From Syngnathus acus (lineage: Eukaryota; Chordata; Actinopteri; Syngnathiformes; Syngnathidae): a DNA stretch of 64,000 bases. The DNA lies in the NCBI RefSeq assembly GCF_901709675.1, contig NC_051105.1, forward strand, positions 4,641,104 through 4,705,103, read 5' to 3'. A program made the position numbers and the translations under genes. Shown in pieces: positions 14,054 to 37,741 of the stretch (positions are counted from its first letter, which is position 1; each line of letters opens with the position of its first letter). The notes under the pieces were generated by a model, which saw nothing but the letters and a program-made list of their open reading frames with translations, did not search any database and had not been told where the DNA came from.

Positions 14054-14486
14054 TTAAGAAAAACATAAGAACACCATAAATAGGATCGTATTGATTTACT
14101 GCTAACGCAAGTTAGCAAGCTAGCTGCCGGTCTTTTCGTATACACCATGCCTTCGACTCATTACACGACTGAAAATCAATAGCTGGACAATAAATCTGCG
14201 ACATTACAAGAAATGTGACATTTTCTAAATTATTATTGGGTAAATGCATCTGTTGACGCGGTGTCAAGCAACTTAGCTTGCTCATACTAAAATTACGCCA
14301 TTGCGCCGCTTGGCCACTCATCTCTTGAAAGTAACAATTTTCAGGGTTATATTTACAAAATAATCACTATGTTCCGTACGCTAACGTGTTTAGCATCTTC
14401 CTAAATGTCCATTTATAGTGGATGACTGAGTTAAATCGTGATTTGCAGCAGATTCGAGGATCACAATGGTGTAAAAGTTGTCCTAC

Positions 14487-14513
14487 CTAAACTCCGTTGA
14501 CGGAAAGAGGAAG
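14487..14513 (-). promoter_or_regulatory. RPL8 5'UTR exon with 5'TOP pyrimidine tract
   Basis: On the minus strand a pyrimidine run CTTCCTCTTTCC (14513-14502) is followed by a short leader ending at 14487 with donor TTAG|GTAGGA. This matches the 5'TOP start of ribosomal protein mRNAs, which puts translation under mTOR control. The leader is joined to the exon holding the ATG at 14035 across an intron of roughly 440 nt. The exact transcription start is inferred. Confidence 0.75.
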
Positions 14514-14534
14514 CGGTAGGCACAAATCAAGATT

Positions 14535-14598
14535 TTCTTCCGGAGAACTCGCCCATGAGGCTTGTGGGAAATGTAGTCATGTTGAGCAATCGCCACCA
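14535..14598 (-). promoter_or_regulatory. RPL8 upstream promoter elements (ETS, ZNF143-like, CCAAT)
   Basis: Just upstream of the TOP start lie an ETS-type CTTCCGG (14537-14543, plus strand), a minus-strand ACTACATTTCCCACAAG (14577-14561) resembling the ZNF143/THAP11 site ACTACAATTCCCAG, and CCAAT at 14594-14598. Such sets are typical of housekeeping promoters. Assignment to RPL8 rather than to DDX3X (2.1 kb away) is by distance. Confidence 0.5.
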
Positions 14599-14599
14599 A

Positions 14600-16440
14600 T
14601 AGGGGCATTTTGGGGACGTTTAGAAGCGAAATACTTATCTATTAAAATCAGTGATATGTTTAATAGGTGTGGAATAATCACGTGAATGCCTGTGCTGTGC
14701 GAATTTTAAATGTATTATGAAACGATTGACACTACAGAAAGGCAAGGCAGCTTTACGGACGGATGGATGGACAACAAAAGTAACTTGCCAAAATTACTAC
14801 AAGAATCTACATTGACAAGTTAACCAGAATTTCTTCAAAGCCCCTTGGAAGTCATTCTCCATGGCCTTACCAAACTCCTCCAATGCCTGACTTTTTACCT
14901 CATCAACCACCAGTTTTATTCTATTTGGGCTGCCGGTACCTGTCAGCTCTGTCCAGAAGTCAAATGGCTAAAAAGGCCTGCACTCCTTCTTCAGCTTGAT
15001 GGTAACTTCTCTAATGATCAGTACTAACTCGTCAATATGGAAGCCCAATACCTCTATAATATCCTTGTGGTTTTATTTGTTTACAGAATTGAAATAACGG
15101 GCATTCTCTGTCTAGAATTGACCTTTGGCATAATAACCACTGCCTCATTGCATTAACTAATGGCCCTCCCCTGCCATTGACGTGGCTAAACAAAGACACC
15201 GGGTGCAAAAAGACCAAGCTCCAGAGCAGAAAGACGAGGAGAAGAATGAGGTGTCGGCGGGGTTCTTTTGGTTGTGCTAATGTACCACTCTTGCCCGAAC
15301 CTTATTCAAAGGACATTTAAAAGAAAATAATTAAGAGTCAGTCAGTCACAGATGCCACATGATCGCCCTCGGAACATATTTGGTGGACAGCTAATATTTG
15401 ACTAATACTGTGATTTCATTTAAAGGGACACCATATTATTAAGCAATTGGAGGGCACCTGGGGATACATTGTGGTGGTCTGTGATCATTTATTTCTCTAT
15501 ATTAATAATTTCACAAACTATAATAAATAAAGCATCTAATAGACGATGTAAAATATGGTGGGTGATGCATTTGGTACCCAGGCCGTCAGTAGGGATTTAC
15601 CTGACTTGGTACACCTCTTAATACAACCACTATCACTTCACAGATATAGACACCATTAATATAAAAAAAAACTATAAAAGCATGAAGCTGTGCCATTGCT
15701 GTGACATTGTTTAACATAAAAATTAAAGTGAAGTAAAATACAATGTTTTGCAAATTATTTTCAGCCCAAATCCGATTGAATCCACTACAAATACAAGATA
15801 CTTAATCCTCAAACTGATGATTTTTTTTTTGTTGGAGCCAGAAATTCTTTCAATGCCCATCTTTTTTTGGAATGTGTTGCCGCCATCGAATTCAACATGA
15901 AAACAAGAACGAGAAAAGCAACAGCATTCATCAGTATGTCACGAGAGATATTTATTATTAAATGTATCATGTATATGTACCGTATGTGTAAAGGTTATTT
16001 GTATTTATAAGTTATTCTAAAAATATGAGCAACTTAATTTAATGTTTTATGTTGAATTGAAAACTGCTTACATATTCGTTGTTGATAAGTACTACAGAAT
16101 AAATATTTTTTTTCCGAACGTGATGAAAAGTTGTGACAAACAATTGTCTGTAAACTAATTTTAAAAATGTGATTGTGATTTTGGCCCAAACTATGCAGGC
16201 CTAGATTGTCATTAATAAAATAAGCGATCTGTTTTTAAATAACATGATTAATATTTTGCACTACGATGTTTTTTTTCCCCCATGACACATAATGACACCC
16301 AAACGCCGATGATTCATTTTTGATCCAATTACACAACCGTGCATTTCCACCCACGAGACGTCAAGAGAGTCTCACGATATTTCCGGTCCTCTCCAGGCAG
16401 TCAATAGTGGTGATATCTCGCGTTACCTGACCGACTAGCG
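14600..16440. other. RPL8-DDX3X divergent intergenic region
   Basis: No open frame, RNA gene or complete transposon that I can support. The sequence is AT-rich with short A/T runs. A CpG-richer stretch from about 16330 leads into the DDX3X promoter. Confidence 0.5.
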
Positions 16441-16703
16441 TCTCATTCCACCACGGTCAATCCCGCCGGCAGCAGCAACAGCGACCGCTTATATTCGAAA
16501 CTTTAGAATAAACATAAGTGTCGGCGTTTTATTGATTTTTAAGTGAACGTCTTTTTTTTTTGTTTCGTCAGCCCTTTAAACTATCTCTGCTTTAACTTTG
16601 TCCAAACAGACGAGGAAACAAAGTTGCAGTGTAGCCCGGTCGCGCTAACAAAGAAAAAAAAATCCTTTCTCCTCAGAAAACAATCCCCTACTACTCTCTA
16701 GTT
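16350..16703 (+). promoter_or_regulatory. DDX3X promoter and 5'UTR
   Basis: The 350 bases before the DDX3X ATG are richer in CpG than the flanks and contain ATCTCGCGTT (about 16413-16422), similar to the TCTCGCGA housekeeping motif, and a TTCCGG ETS core near 16380. No TATA box at a convincing place. The transcription start cannot be fixed from sequence alone. Confidence 0.45.
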
Positions 16704-27743
<11,040 letters not shown>

Positions 27744-30395
27744 TCGCCAGAGGAGTAGGTTGCCATGCCACCCTGATGGAAAACCACATGTTTAAAAAGA
27801 AAAAACGCCAGACCCTAACCACCCTCCCTGTGTAGCTTCACTGACACACAGTACATTAGCCAGCCTGGTTCTCGGCCAGGCGCTCTTCTCAAAACGATCG
27901 CACGAGCGCAGCGTGACGCTAAGGAAAGTCTGCAGCAGCACGTGTACGCGTGCATGTGTACTGCAGTGGCGAGCGCACCTCTGAGTGTGAGCATGGACTC
28001 TGACTTAATGCACAGTCACTATTTGAAGAAGCATTTTGGGGGACAAGAAATCCCTCAACCCCCAAAATTGCCAAACCAACAACCGGAGGATCACTTGTGT
28101 ATTCATGTTCTCTGCCTTTTGGAATTGAAACAGGATAAATCTGTTCATATTTCACCAGATGGAAAAAATGGCCAAGAGCCCAAATTTTAGTTTTGACTGT
28201 TTAGTTTGATGTTGCATAGAAAGGTTAGAAATAAGAGAAAATAAGCTCATACGAAATCAAACCTTGGCAAAACTAGGGTTTTGTGGCTCTTTGAGTCACG
28301 ATTCCATTTGAACCTCAAATTTTCTACCAAACAGCTGACGGGCCCACTGTGCCGCTCTGAATTATCTGCGTTTTAATATCTTTTTTTGCTCACTCTATCC
28401 TGAACTGGCTCCTTTTGATGATAACGTCAAGGTGATGGTTGTTCTTGGAAAATAACCATGCCCCTGAAAATGCGCGTCATCCAGTTCAGTGCCAGCAATG
28501 GCTGATGTTTCAAAAAACTTATTACTCCATTTTGTTTTCCTTCTTATTTCAATTGACTTGACAGTGTTACGGCAGCTACCATGTTACCGAGCGCTAGCTA
28601 CACAAAGTGGGCGGTGTTTTTGTTGTTCACTTTTGTTTTTTTTTGATGTACAAAAATGTAGAGAAAAAAAATCGGACTTGGTTATTTTATTTGCTTGCAT
28701 CGAAACAAAAAACGCCTGCATAAATGATGAAAGTAGGCTGCATTAAAAGGACCACCGCATCGGGAGGGCATATATTGCAGCGTCGACCATCTCGCACTGC
28801 GACTGTCTGCATGTGCAAGTGTTATGTTTTTTGGTCAAGGTTAAAGGTCACATGAGTCGCAGGCTTAAAAATTTTCTCATTTTCAAGCTGCGTTTTGCAA
28901 GGGGGGGTACCGCATTAAAGCAGGGGTTGGCCATGCGATCAGGGCAACAGTGTAGAACTAGATTTTTCCTGCGTTGAGTGAGTACCCGATAGGAAAAATG
29001 GTTCCCCACCCCTGTTAAAAAAGATTATTTATCAATTCAACCAGGGAGTGAGGAGGTGAGGCTAAGAGTCAGAGGGTGCAGTTGTCATTGGTGTAACCAC
29101 TGGATGAGGGAGGGTTTCATGTTCCTTTGGGGGGGAGGGGGAGGGGGTCATTTAAAGTACTGTCTGCACGGTCACACATCAGCCAGTGTCCCGATGCTCT
29201 GATTCTCTCATCAGGTGTGTTGTGCCTTGAAAACGTTTTTTTTTTTTTTTTTTTTTTTGATAAAACTAACGCGAATTAAAGCAGATGACCTGATCGCGTT
29301 GAGAAGCCGACGTCGAATGGTGCTACTTGATTTCGCCACGTCGATAACCCTCGTGCACGCGTGCGTGCGTGTGTGCATGCTTGTGCCCATAGTTTTACTA
29401 ACATTCTTTTATTGCACATCCAGAGTTTTATAAAAATGTCTGGCTTATGTGTCCTTAGGCTTCCAAATACAGTGTGTGTGAAGATTGGTAGTGTTTGGGG
29501 GAGTTTGAGGAAAAAAAAAAAAAACGCAGCTTGTTTACAAATGGGGCTGGGTTCAAAATGTTAAGAAACAGGATTTATTTGGGACCAGGGGGGATTAGCA
29601 GTTGGTGGGTTGGGAATTTAGCAATTTGCACAGATTTCTAGATTCTACTTTTGCTGCTAGTTTTTGTGTAATTTATTAAGCATTTTTGACAAATATTTAT
29701 TTTTGTAAGCCTCAAAAGTGATTCTTTGAAAGTTTCAGAAAACTTGACCAAAAGACAGTACAAAAAAAACAAACGAAAAAACACTGGCACTTGAATGTTG
29801 AATGTCACCTGTATGCGTGAAATTTCTATATTCCGGGTAGTGTGAGCTTTTTAATGTTCAAGATACATCGTACTCAATACCTACTTGATAATAAAATCCA
29901 CATCTGTGTTCAGGGCCTCTGCGGGGCCAGTCATCTGATCTATTCAAATTCTCCCTATTGATCTGAGGTAAACAAAAATAATTGCAAATGGAATTGAAGA
30001 AAAAAAACATGCCAAGGTTTGGACTCAAGCTGTCAAAGAGCAAAATCTGTTTCCTAAGCGTAGCGTTGAAGTGTTCTGATTCTCCTACTGTGTGCGTAAT
30101 AACTCTTGATTTGGTCCGACTTTTTCTCCAGTAAATGTCTGGCACATGGCAATCCTAAAAGAAACGAACATGTGGTTTATTGTCATTGTTGTATTTGCAT
30201 ATATATATTACTGCTCTCCAGTTCTTGTGGAGGTGGAACATGTCGAGCCCGGACGCTTCCGGTCCCGTATCTGCCGTCAAATTTAGAACTCCAGAGCTGT
30301 TTAGATGTAGACTTTGCTTTCTGTAGTAGCTTCCAGGCTAAAGTGCAGCTTGGGAAATAACTGCTGCACATTTGTATGATTTTAATCAGAATAAA
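27744..30395 (+). other. DDX3X 3' untranslated region
   Basis: Long region after the TAG at 27741-27743 with no coding signal. AATAAA at 30390-30395 is the likely distal polyadenylation signal. T-rich and A-rich runs occur at 29237-29260 and 29510-29524. The stretch 29640-29720 (AT-rich with TTTTTGTAA and TATTTAT) looks like a typical regulated 3'UTR segment. DDX3X 3'UTRs are also long in mammals. Confidence 0.6.
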
Positions 30396-32820
30396 TATGT
30401 TTGAATGCAAAAGTTTCTGGAAAGCAAACTCCAGCATGTTTACTGTAGTAGTAAGAGGGTGGGAGAGTTACCTGTAGCAATGCTGCCCTCCCTCCCTGCC
30501 TTTCTAATTGGTATTGATTGGATGGGCTTTTGTTTCTTTTGAGGAAATTCTATAAAGATCTCATTTGTAATTGCGTCTGTGTCTGTGGTCTTATTTCTGT
30601 AAAAGTTCATTTCACTTGGACCACTGATTTTTCAAATTTATTTAAAATTTTAATTCCACAATTTATTTTAAGACTCATTCCCTATAGTGTTGGGCAATCA
30701 ATTGAAATTTAGTAATGATTCTAATTTTACCAAGTTTTCACAGTTTGTCTATTTTTGATCAGGAAAGTAAAGAATTTTTCTATTCATTAATAAAACCATT
30801 CACCTTTCCATGGCTGACTAGAAAAAAAAGCAAGAAATTAACAGCCACCCTGTAGTCAAAGTGCAGTTTCTGTCACGTGTCTGTTTTCCTTTCACCAAGA
30901 TACGGAAAGCTTCAGCAGGTCCGGAGAACAAGTTGCTGACGACCACCTCACCGGCGTCATGGAGGGAGCTCTTTGGCTACTAATTGACGGCTGGTGAGAA
31001 ACTGAAATAGTGACGCTAATCTTGTCTTTAATAATTTCACAGGTTGATGCAAATAAGCGTAGGAATATGCATATGAATTTTGGTGGCAATCACAAATTTC
31101 AGACACAAGGTGACAACAGAATGTGACAAACCAAGCCAGGATTATCAGAAAAAAAAGTCAACTGCTCTGACCTTGTCCCATTTACTGTCTTGTTTATTCC
31201 TGTAGGAAAGCACTCGAGCAAAGTGGGGCGCAAAGCTCAACCCCCCCCCCCCCCCCCCTCCGATGACCTCCATTTGCCTTGGCAATGTTGGACCTGCTCG
31301 AGCTTTTTAGGCAGCAAAAGCATGCCACGTTAGACAGAGTACATCCACTTCTGTTACACCCTGCCTGCCCCAGTTTTGGCAGTTTTCATTGGTGTCACGG
31401 GGAGGGTGGAGTGGGAGGATAGAGGTCACATGGCATGTAATACTCATCAGATATGCATTCATACCTGCATTGCCAGTAACACCCATTTAAATTGGGTTGG
31501 ATAATATTTGGTGTCGCCAGACAACAATAGGGTTAAAGCATAGGTCTCGAACTCAAGGGTTGGGGAGGGCTATTACGTAGCACTTGAATGCGCTGAAATT
31601 GCCATTCGTCACCTTTAACAGACATTACAAGCTTTTTTTATTGATACCCTTGGGTTACTGTGAGGACCAGCCGAAATGTCCGTTAAAGAAAAGTTGGAAT
31701 AAATGCATAACAACAAAATACAGTATATGTTTAATAATATTTAAAACATAACCCTGATACAATTTGTTCTATTGGCCAGATAAGAAAAAGATAAAATGGC
31801 CCTTTAAATGTAATGAACAATTGCAAATTTTATTTCTAAAGCGTGGACAAGATACTTTTTTGTTGTATATTGATCCTGGTGCCAGGTGCTTAATGTTATT
31901 GTATTGGATGCTATTGTATGCATGACATGAATATAAAAATTTAATTCGTTCATTCTTAAAAAAAATCGAAACCTTTTTGTCTACAGCTGTCAAAGGGAAA
32001 CAATAACAGCAATGTGGCCTGCAAAAAATGGTTTCACACTTGGACCAGCATAACCGTCCTGCCAATAGAAATGTCCTCACAAGAAAATTTGGCCCACAGA
32101 TATCAAAGGACAAGTATACACACACACACACACGCGCAATCGTCATTTTGAACTATTGATTGTCATCAGATCTCATAACTGCTACGCTTGGCTCATCCTT
32201 TAATCCACTTTTAACAGCTGCACTTTTTAGCTCTTCAACTTCAAGGCCCTTGTCTGTATGTGTTGGTGTCTTTTTAGCTTTGTGGGCACCATCCTTTCCA
32301 TCCCATAATACGTTTTTGGGATATTTAGTTTGCTTGGTGCGTGTGTGTGTGTGTGTGTTTGCGCGCATGGGTTCCCAAGTTAACGCTCTGCCTCGCTCGC
32401 TTTACTTCGTTAATCCTGCTGCCAACCTTCCATCTCTATGGATCAGAACATCCACGGGGATTTGCCTGCCATTAAGCGATGGCTTTTTGCTCCGTGCGTG
32501 TGTGTGTGTTTGTGTGTGCGCAGACACACATTCCAGGAGTAGGAGGCTCAAGTCTTTTACTGGAAAACTGACATTGAGGCTGCCAGCGGACCAGCAAGCT
32601 GAAGCCACACATGGGATGCACAGCACGGATGCAAGGACGAGTGCTTGGATGGCGACGTTTTATTATTTTTGTTATTATTCCGCACATGGATGCGACCATC
32701 ACGAAAGATCTACAGGTAGCACTTCCTTTATGTCCTGATATCCCCCCTGATGTCAGACATTTTCTAGGAATTTGTTTTTTTGGGTGATCATTTCAGTTGT
32801 CTTTTATTTCCTTCCATGTC
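30396..32820. other. DDX3X-NYX intergenic region with simple repeats
   Basis: Contains a C run (31242-31258) and CA/GT repeats (32116-32135, 32338-32359, 32498-32520). A GT donor at 32716 (TACAG|GTAGC) could end a NYX 5'UTR exon. Otherwise I see nothing. The 192-codon open frame at 32160-32738 is low-complexity and not supported. Confidence 0.4.
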
Positions 32821-32870
32821 ATTTCAGAGCTGCGTTAATCCCGGCATCTCCCAGATGACACTCGACAGTA

Positions 32871-35800
32871 ATGACGTTCATCGCTTTCACTGGTCAGTTA
32901 AAAGAAAATGATCACATAATCATGGGTGGGTTTGAGTTTTAATGCAAGTTGTAGATTTCCCAATTGTGTTGGAGAGTCAAGAGGACGATTAAGCTAAGAG
33001 GTGAAATTCCCGCAGTGACGGTAGCGATTGTGGTGTGGCTAGTTTCAGTTCAGATACTTCATGATATTAATCACCATCACGTCAACACCTTTTTGAGACA
33101 AGACAGCTGTCAGTCAAATGTGAGTCACATGATTGTCTTTTTAAGGATGTATAGGGTTTAAAAATATCAAGTAAGAATTGTCATTCCATTAAAACACGAG
33201 GAAGTGCAGTGTAGACAATACGTATGTTTCTCAAATTCTCATCTCGGACTACTAATTTCCCTCCAATACTTTCACAAATGTCCTTAAACCTTCTCATGTA
33301 GGTAATTACTGAAGATACTATTGATTCCAAACGGAAGTTCTAGCGACAGTTCCCTTGAAACACAAATTTCACAATTTCCCATAAAACAGCCATTTCACTA
33401 GTTTTGCTAAAACTCATTGTAATTTCCGTTTACTGGAGCTAATTGTGGTGACCACAGTGCTACCCTGTTGGGAATAGATTAATGCACTTAGTTAACATTT
33501 TGGATTTGGTATCACCCTCAGTCTCTGTGCTGTGCCTGCTGCCGCCGCCGGCGCTGGCCCGCTGGGCGTGTGCTCGAGCTTGTCCGCAGTACTGTACCTG
33601 CACGCAAGAGAAGAGCTGCAGCGTGCTGTGTGACCGCTCCAGCCTGGCTGAGCTGCCCAGAGAGTTTCCCTGCGAAGCCTCGGCCATCAACCTGGACAAG
33701 AACAGACTCAAGTTCCTGTCAGAACGGGCCTTTGGTACCTTGCCATCGCTCAAGTCTCTCTCGCTGGACCATAACAACATCTCCTTCATCACACCTGGAG
33801 CCTTCAAGGTCAGAAGTACCACTATTACTACTACTCTTGCTCTCACAAATACATACTTACTCCAGAACCTTTTGACTGTTCATTGGTCTTTGGGTCCTCC
33901 CCCAATTAAATGTTGTCTTCGGCCTACTCTCAATCAGCATAATACACTGTTGTTTGTTGCTTAGGGCCTCTCCAACTTGGTGGAACTGAAAATGGCGCAC
34001 AACGATTACATCAGCTACCTTCACACCCGGACCTTCACAGGCCTCAAGAAGCTGGTGCGCCTCGACCTGTCCGACTGCAACCTTTTCAACATCCCGGACC
34101 GGATCTTCATCGAGCAGACGGCGCTCAAAGAGCTGCTCTGCTTCCAGAACAAATTCCGCAGGATCCCCGGCGCCATCCGGGGTATGGAAAACTTGACCCA
34201 CATCTACCTGGAGAAGAGCAAGATTGAGGCGGTGGCTTACAACTCACTGCTGGGCCTTGGCAGCCTCAAGTAAGTTGCTGGCCCGTAATACGCCTGCGGT
34301 ATGGTTGGGATCACTGCTTGTGGAACCACTTGACCAACTCTGTAGAGTTACGAGCTATAGTACAATTCGGAAATGCTACATCCATTCAAGCCCGTTTTTC
34401 TACCAATGGGTTGGAGGCAGGCTGGGGATGGTTGTCTCGACCTTGCAGTTATTGTTGATGTTAGGGTTATAGGTTGTGTTATGCTGGGTTGAGGTTAGGA
34501 GAGTTTAGAATTATTGTTACTGCAACTGGGATTGGCTATAAGGTCAGTCATTTGCAGGGCACATATAGAATAGATGATTCAGACTCACATTTACAAGGAT
34601 GTGGAGAGATTCCTGAAAGGAAAATTCCCCATATTTTTGCAGAAATTCAAGGTTTTTTGACAGGCAGGGCAAGGTAAGGCAGCTTTTAAAAGCAACCACA
34701 AACAGACAAAAGTAAATAAACAATTACCAAAAGAATACACAGTGCAAGAACAAGATTTTGGAAAACCTGATTTTAAATGTTTTGAAAGACTTTTATCCGG
34801 ATTTTAAAGCATTGACACTTGGGATTGAACAATTCTTTTCACACCTCATTCCATTTGTGAGCAGTATTACAACTAAATGCTGCTTCACCATCTATTCAGA
34901 TCTCAATTTTGTTGTAAACTGGTTCTGGAAATCAATTTTGATTTCTACATATTTTTTAATTTTGTAGCTTTTATTTCTTACAGCCAGTCTTGATTTTGTA
35001 ACAATTTTCCTCATATTTGTGTTGGTGGGGTCTGAATATTTTGGTACTTGAAGTCTTTGACCGACATTCCCTTCAATTGTTACCTTATCATTCCAGGTAC
35101 TTGAACCTCCAAGAGAACCGCATCAATGTCATCCACGACCAGGCCTTCCAAGACCTCGTGCGACTGGAGAACTTCTACCTCAACGACAACCTGTTGTCTG
35201 ACCTACCGCGACTTGCCTTTAAGGGCCTCAGTCGCCTCAAGATGCTCAACCTCGGTGGGAACAAGCTGACCAACATCTCCAAGACATGGTTCAGTGACCT
35301 GGTGGAGCTGGAGATCTTGTACCTGGACAGAAACCAGCTGGTGTACATTGAGGAAGGAACCTTTGAGAACCTAACCAGCCTAATCACGCTCCACCTGAAC
35401 AGCAACAACCTCACCACTCTCCCCTTCCCGGTGTTCCAGCCGATCTTCTTCCTGGGTCGTCTCTACCTCTTTAAGAACCCCTGGGAGTGTGACTGCTCCT
35501 TGGAATGGCTGAAGGAGTGGATGGAGAACTATAATCTGGTGCGAGACATCCCGTGCTCGTCACCGACGTCGGTAGCAGGACTCGATCTGGGCGAGGTGGT
35601 CTTTGCCAAAGTGAACGGTACATGCATTGACCCCGCCGAACTGAACCTGACCACGGTGTCCTCAGAGGTGGCCTCCACTACAGAGAACCGCTTCAACAGC
35701 CTAATTTCCAGGCTGCTGCAGCAAGAACTCCGGGAAGAGGCGCTCAATGGAACAAACGGCGCTCGCAACGGCACGCTGCCGGAATCTGAGGACAGACTGC

Positions 35801-35889
35801 TCGCTGCAGGGGTCAGAGGGCAACATAGTCAAACGCAGTTGCTGGCCGGCTCTTTCCTTGTGGCTTGGCTCATCTTTGCCTTCTCCTGA
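32871..35889 (+). CDS. nyx: NYX, nyctalopin, small leucine-rich proteoglycan-like retinal protein
   Basis: Extracellular LRR protein that holds the TRPM1/mGluR6 complex at ON-bipolar cell dendrites; loss causes congenital stationary night blindness in human. Exons: 32871-32892 (ATG, phase 1; the exon probably begins at 32828 after CATTTCAG), 33522-33808, 33965-34269, 35097-35889 (TGA). They total 1,407 nt, 468 residues (human 481). The join gives the clean signal peptide [20 protein letters not shown]. Then follow a Cys-rich LRRNT ([11 protein letters not shown]), about eleven LRRs, an LRRCT ([16 protein letters not shown]) and NLT/NGT glycosylation sites. The C-terminus is a hydrophobic tail ending [10 protein letters not shown] without cytoplasmic residues, as expected for a GPI-attachment signal. 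From memory, human NYX has most of this in one exon; here two introns split the LRR region. CASK follows in convergent orientation, as in human. Confidence 0.95.
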
Positions 35890-36534
35890 ATAAACAGTGG
35901 ATTTTCTTGCACATGAACGAATGGAATATTTTCTAACCGCAGATGCGCTGATATACATGTTGGACAACATTCAAGATGAACTCATAAGAGAAGTTATCTT
36001 AAAGATATGAGGTGTTGATTTTATTAATAGGATTAGGCATGAGGGTTAGTTTTCTCGCACATGATTCACCAACATATGAAGGCTTTTCTAATGGCAGTCA
36101 TGCAGATTGAGACGATGACTTAATGTATCGCAACCAATATTGATAGTTGAACTCATTACATACGAGAAGCAGGTGTTCCAGTCTGGTGTTGATCCAAATG
36201 TACACATTTAGTTTGGTATTTTAATCAAGATGACCAATATTCATAGCACACGTGCTCTTTTTGTATGTTTCAAAGTTAAAGGTTGATGGAGTGAAACAGA
36301 TGTCCTCTTCTCGCATTTTTTTTCTCGCTGCATAAAAGCATTAATCTTCTTATCGCTTGTGAGTTGTTGACGTGCCTGTGCCTCCTATGGATGGACCCTC
36401 CCCCTTTCCCCATGCATGGTTGGGATCCCACTACACACAACCCCGCAGTGTCATTGACATATGCGTATGAATGAGGATGTGGGGTAATGGTGTGTAAAGA
36501 CTAATGAACATTCCTTTGATGCCCTGTGAATAAA
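35890..36534 (+). other. NYX 3' untranslated region
   Basis: Non-coding, ending at AATAAA 36529-36534, about 640 bases after the stop. No other feature seen. Confidence 0.65.
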
Positions 36535-37212
36535 CTCAAATATTATGACCATTGTGTGTGCTGCTTTTGTTTATTCTCACAGATATTCTTGTAAAAATTT
36601 CAATTCATATCACAAGTGAACATTTTAGAACAAACTATGAGTATGAATATTTCCCTTAATAACAGGGCTACTATTGTATACACGATGCGGTACTGTCGTT
36701 GTGTTGGTTTTTTTGAAGACTGTTATACAAGTTGTTATAAAACACGCTTTTGATTTCATTTGAATTGAGCTTCCTCGGTTCTCCATTTCAATGAGCAGCT
36801 CTTCCGGTCACTACCATCTGTGTTTTGAGTGAGTCATGTAAACATTTTCAAAAGCTATATTTGCTGTGTATATTTAAATTAATGTATGTATACAATTTAG
36901 AAGCATAATTAAAACACATGCTCCTTGAGTTTTTGTTGTTACATCACTGAAAGCTCGCTTATACCCGCGTGCCATTAGAAGTAAGTGACTGCATACCTGA
37001 GCACTGGGGCAGCCGGGACACATGGAATACTTATATAAGTTTCCAACAATGATGTAATCAAGGAAAAAAAATAAAAACATTATTTAACACTGAAGCTCAG
37101 AAAGCAAGTTATAACATCACTCAAAAGTCCTTTTGTCATATTTATCAGATGTCATGAAGCTGGCCGACAAGGTGACGAATAAATATAACCAACCTCCTTT
37201 GTGTAAGTGTTA

Positions 37213-37290
37213 TCTGAATGGTCCAGTGGTTAAAAGATTTGCCTTAAATTCAGAAGATCTGAGTTTGAGTCTCACGTGCTCCTCTGTTAA
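37213..37290 (+). repeat. tRNA-derived SINE-like fragment
   Basis: Contains a box A-like TGGTCCAGTGG (37218-37228) and a box B-like GAGTTTGAGTCTC (about 37261-37273) with tRNA-like spacing of roughly 40 bases. The arms do not pair well enough for a functional tRNA. Best read as an old tRNA-derived SINE head. Confidence 0.45.
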
Positions 37291-37485
37291 TTTTCTAATT
37301 AGAGCATAGAGCTGGATTTGAACCAGTTGCTTGCCCCAGGTGAAGTCCTATACTGTTTGGTCACCTTGGTCTGGAGATGTCAGTTTTGTTGTGTATTTTA
37401 GGTATATGTCAACAGTGTTGTTAATAAATGTTTGTTTTGTTTTCATGAGAATTTAGAGTCTTACATCATGCTAATCTTTAGAATC

Positions 37486-37526
37486 TGTTCTCTCAAAAGA
37501 TTCGTTCAAACGAATCGTTGAATGAA
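37486..37526. repeat. AACGAATC-type repeat end, left flank of fold-back block
   Basis: CAAAAGATTCGTTCAAACGAATCGTTGAATGAATC resembles the block at 39640-39735 (AAAGATTCGG...GAACGAATCGTTCA). The two similar ends bracket the nested repeats between them. Confidence 0.5.
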
Positions 37527-37741
37527 TCAAAGGTCACAGATGTCAAGCTCTAGTCCTTGGGGCCGCATTCCAACATGTTTTCCAAGATTCCCTCGTTAAG
37601 TGCACCTGCGTGAAAAGTTTTGGCTTAGCAGAACGTGAAAATGAACAAAATCTTTTCACGCAGGTGTGTTTAACGAGGGTAACTTGGAAAACATATTGGA
37701 ACGCGGCCCCGAGGACTAGAGGTTGACACCTGTGACCTTTG
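37527..37741. mobile_element. 215-bp fold-back (palindromic) element, copy 1
   Basis: Left arm TCAAAGGTCACAGATGTCAA ... CCTCGTTAAGTGCACCTG ... GTGAAAAGTTTT pairs over about 90 bases with the right arm ending GAGGTTGACACCTGTGACCTTTGA. The ends (TGTCAAGCTCTAGTCC) resemble those of fish hAT MITEs. No coding capacity. Confidence 0.75.

Noticed and set aside
32160-32738. 192-codon open frame upstream of NYX
   Set aside because: Built over GT and T-rich simple repeats with no recognisable domain; at most part of a NYX leader.
33482-33521. ATG at 33482 as the NYX start
   Set aside because: It lies before a good acceptor (ACCCTCAG at 33521) and gives a poor leader; the spliced start at 32871 gives a proper signal peptide.
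37213-37290. Functional tRNA gene
   Set aside because: Box A and B are present but the acceptor and anticodon arms do not pair properly; better read as a SINE relic.
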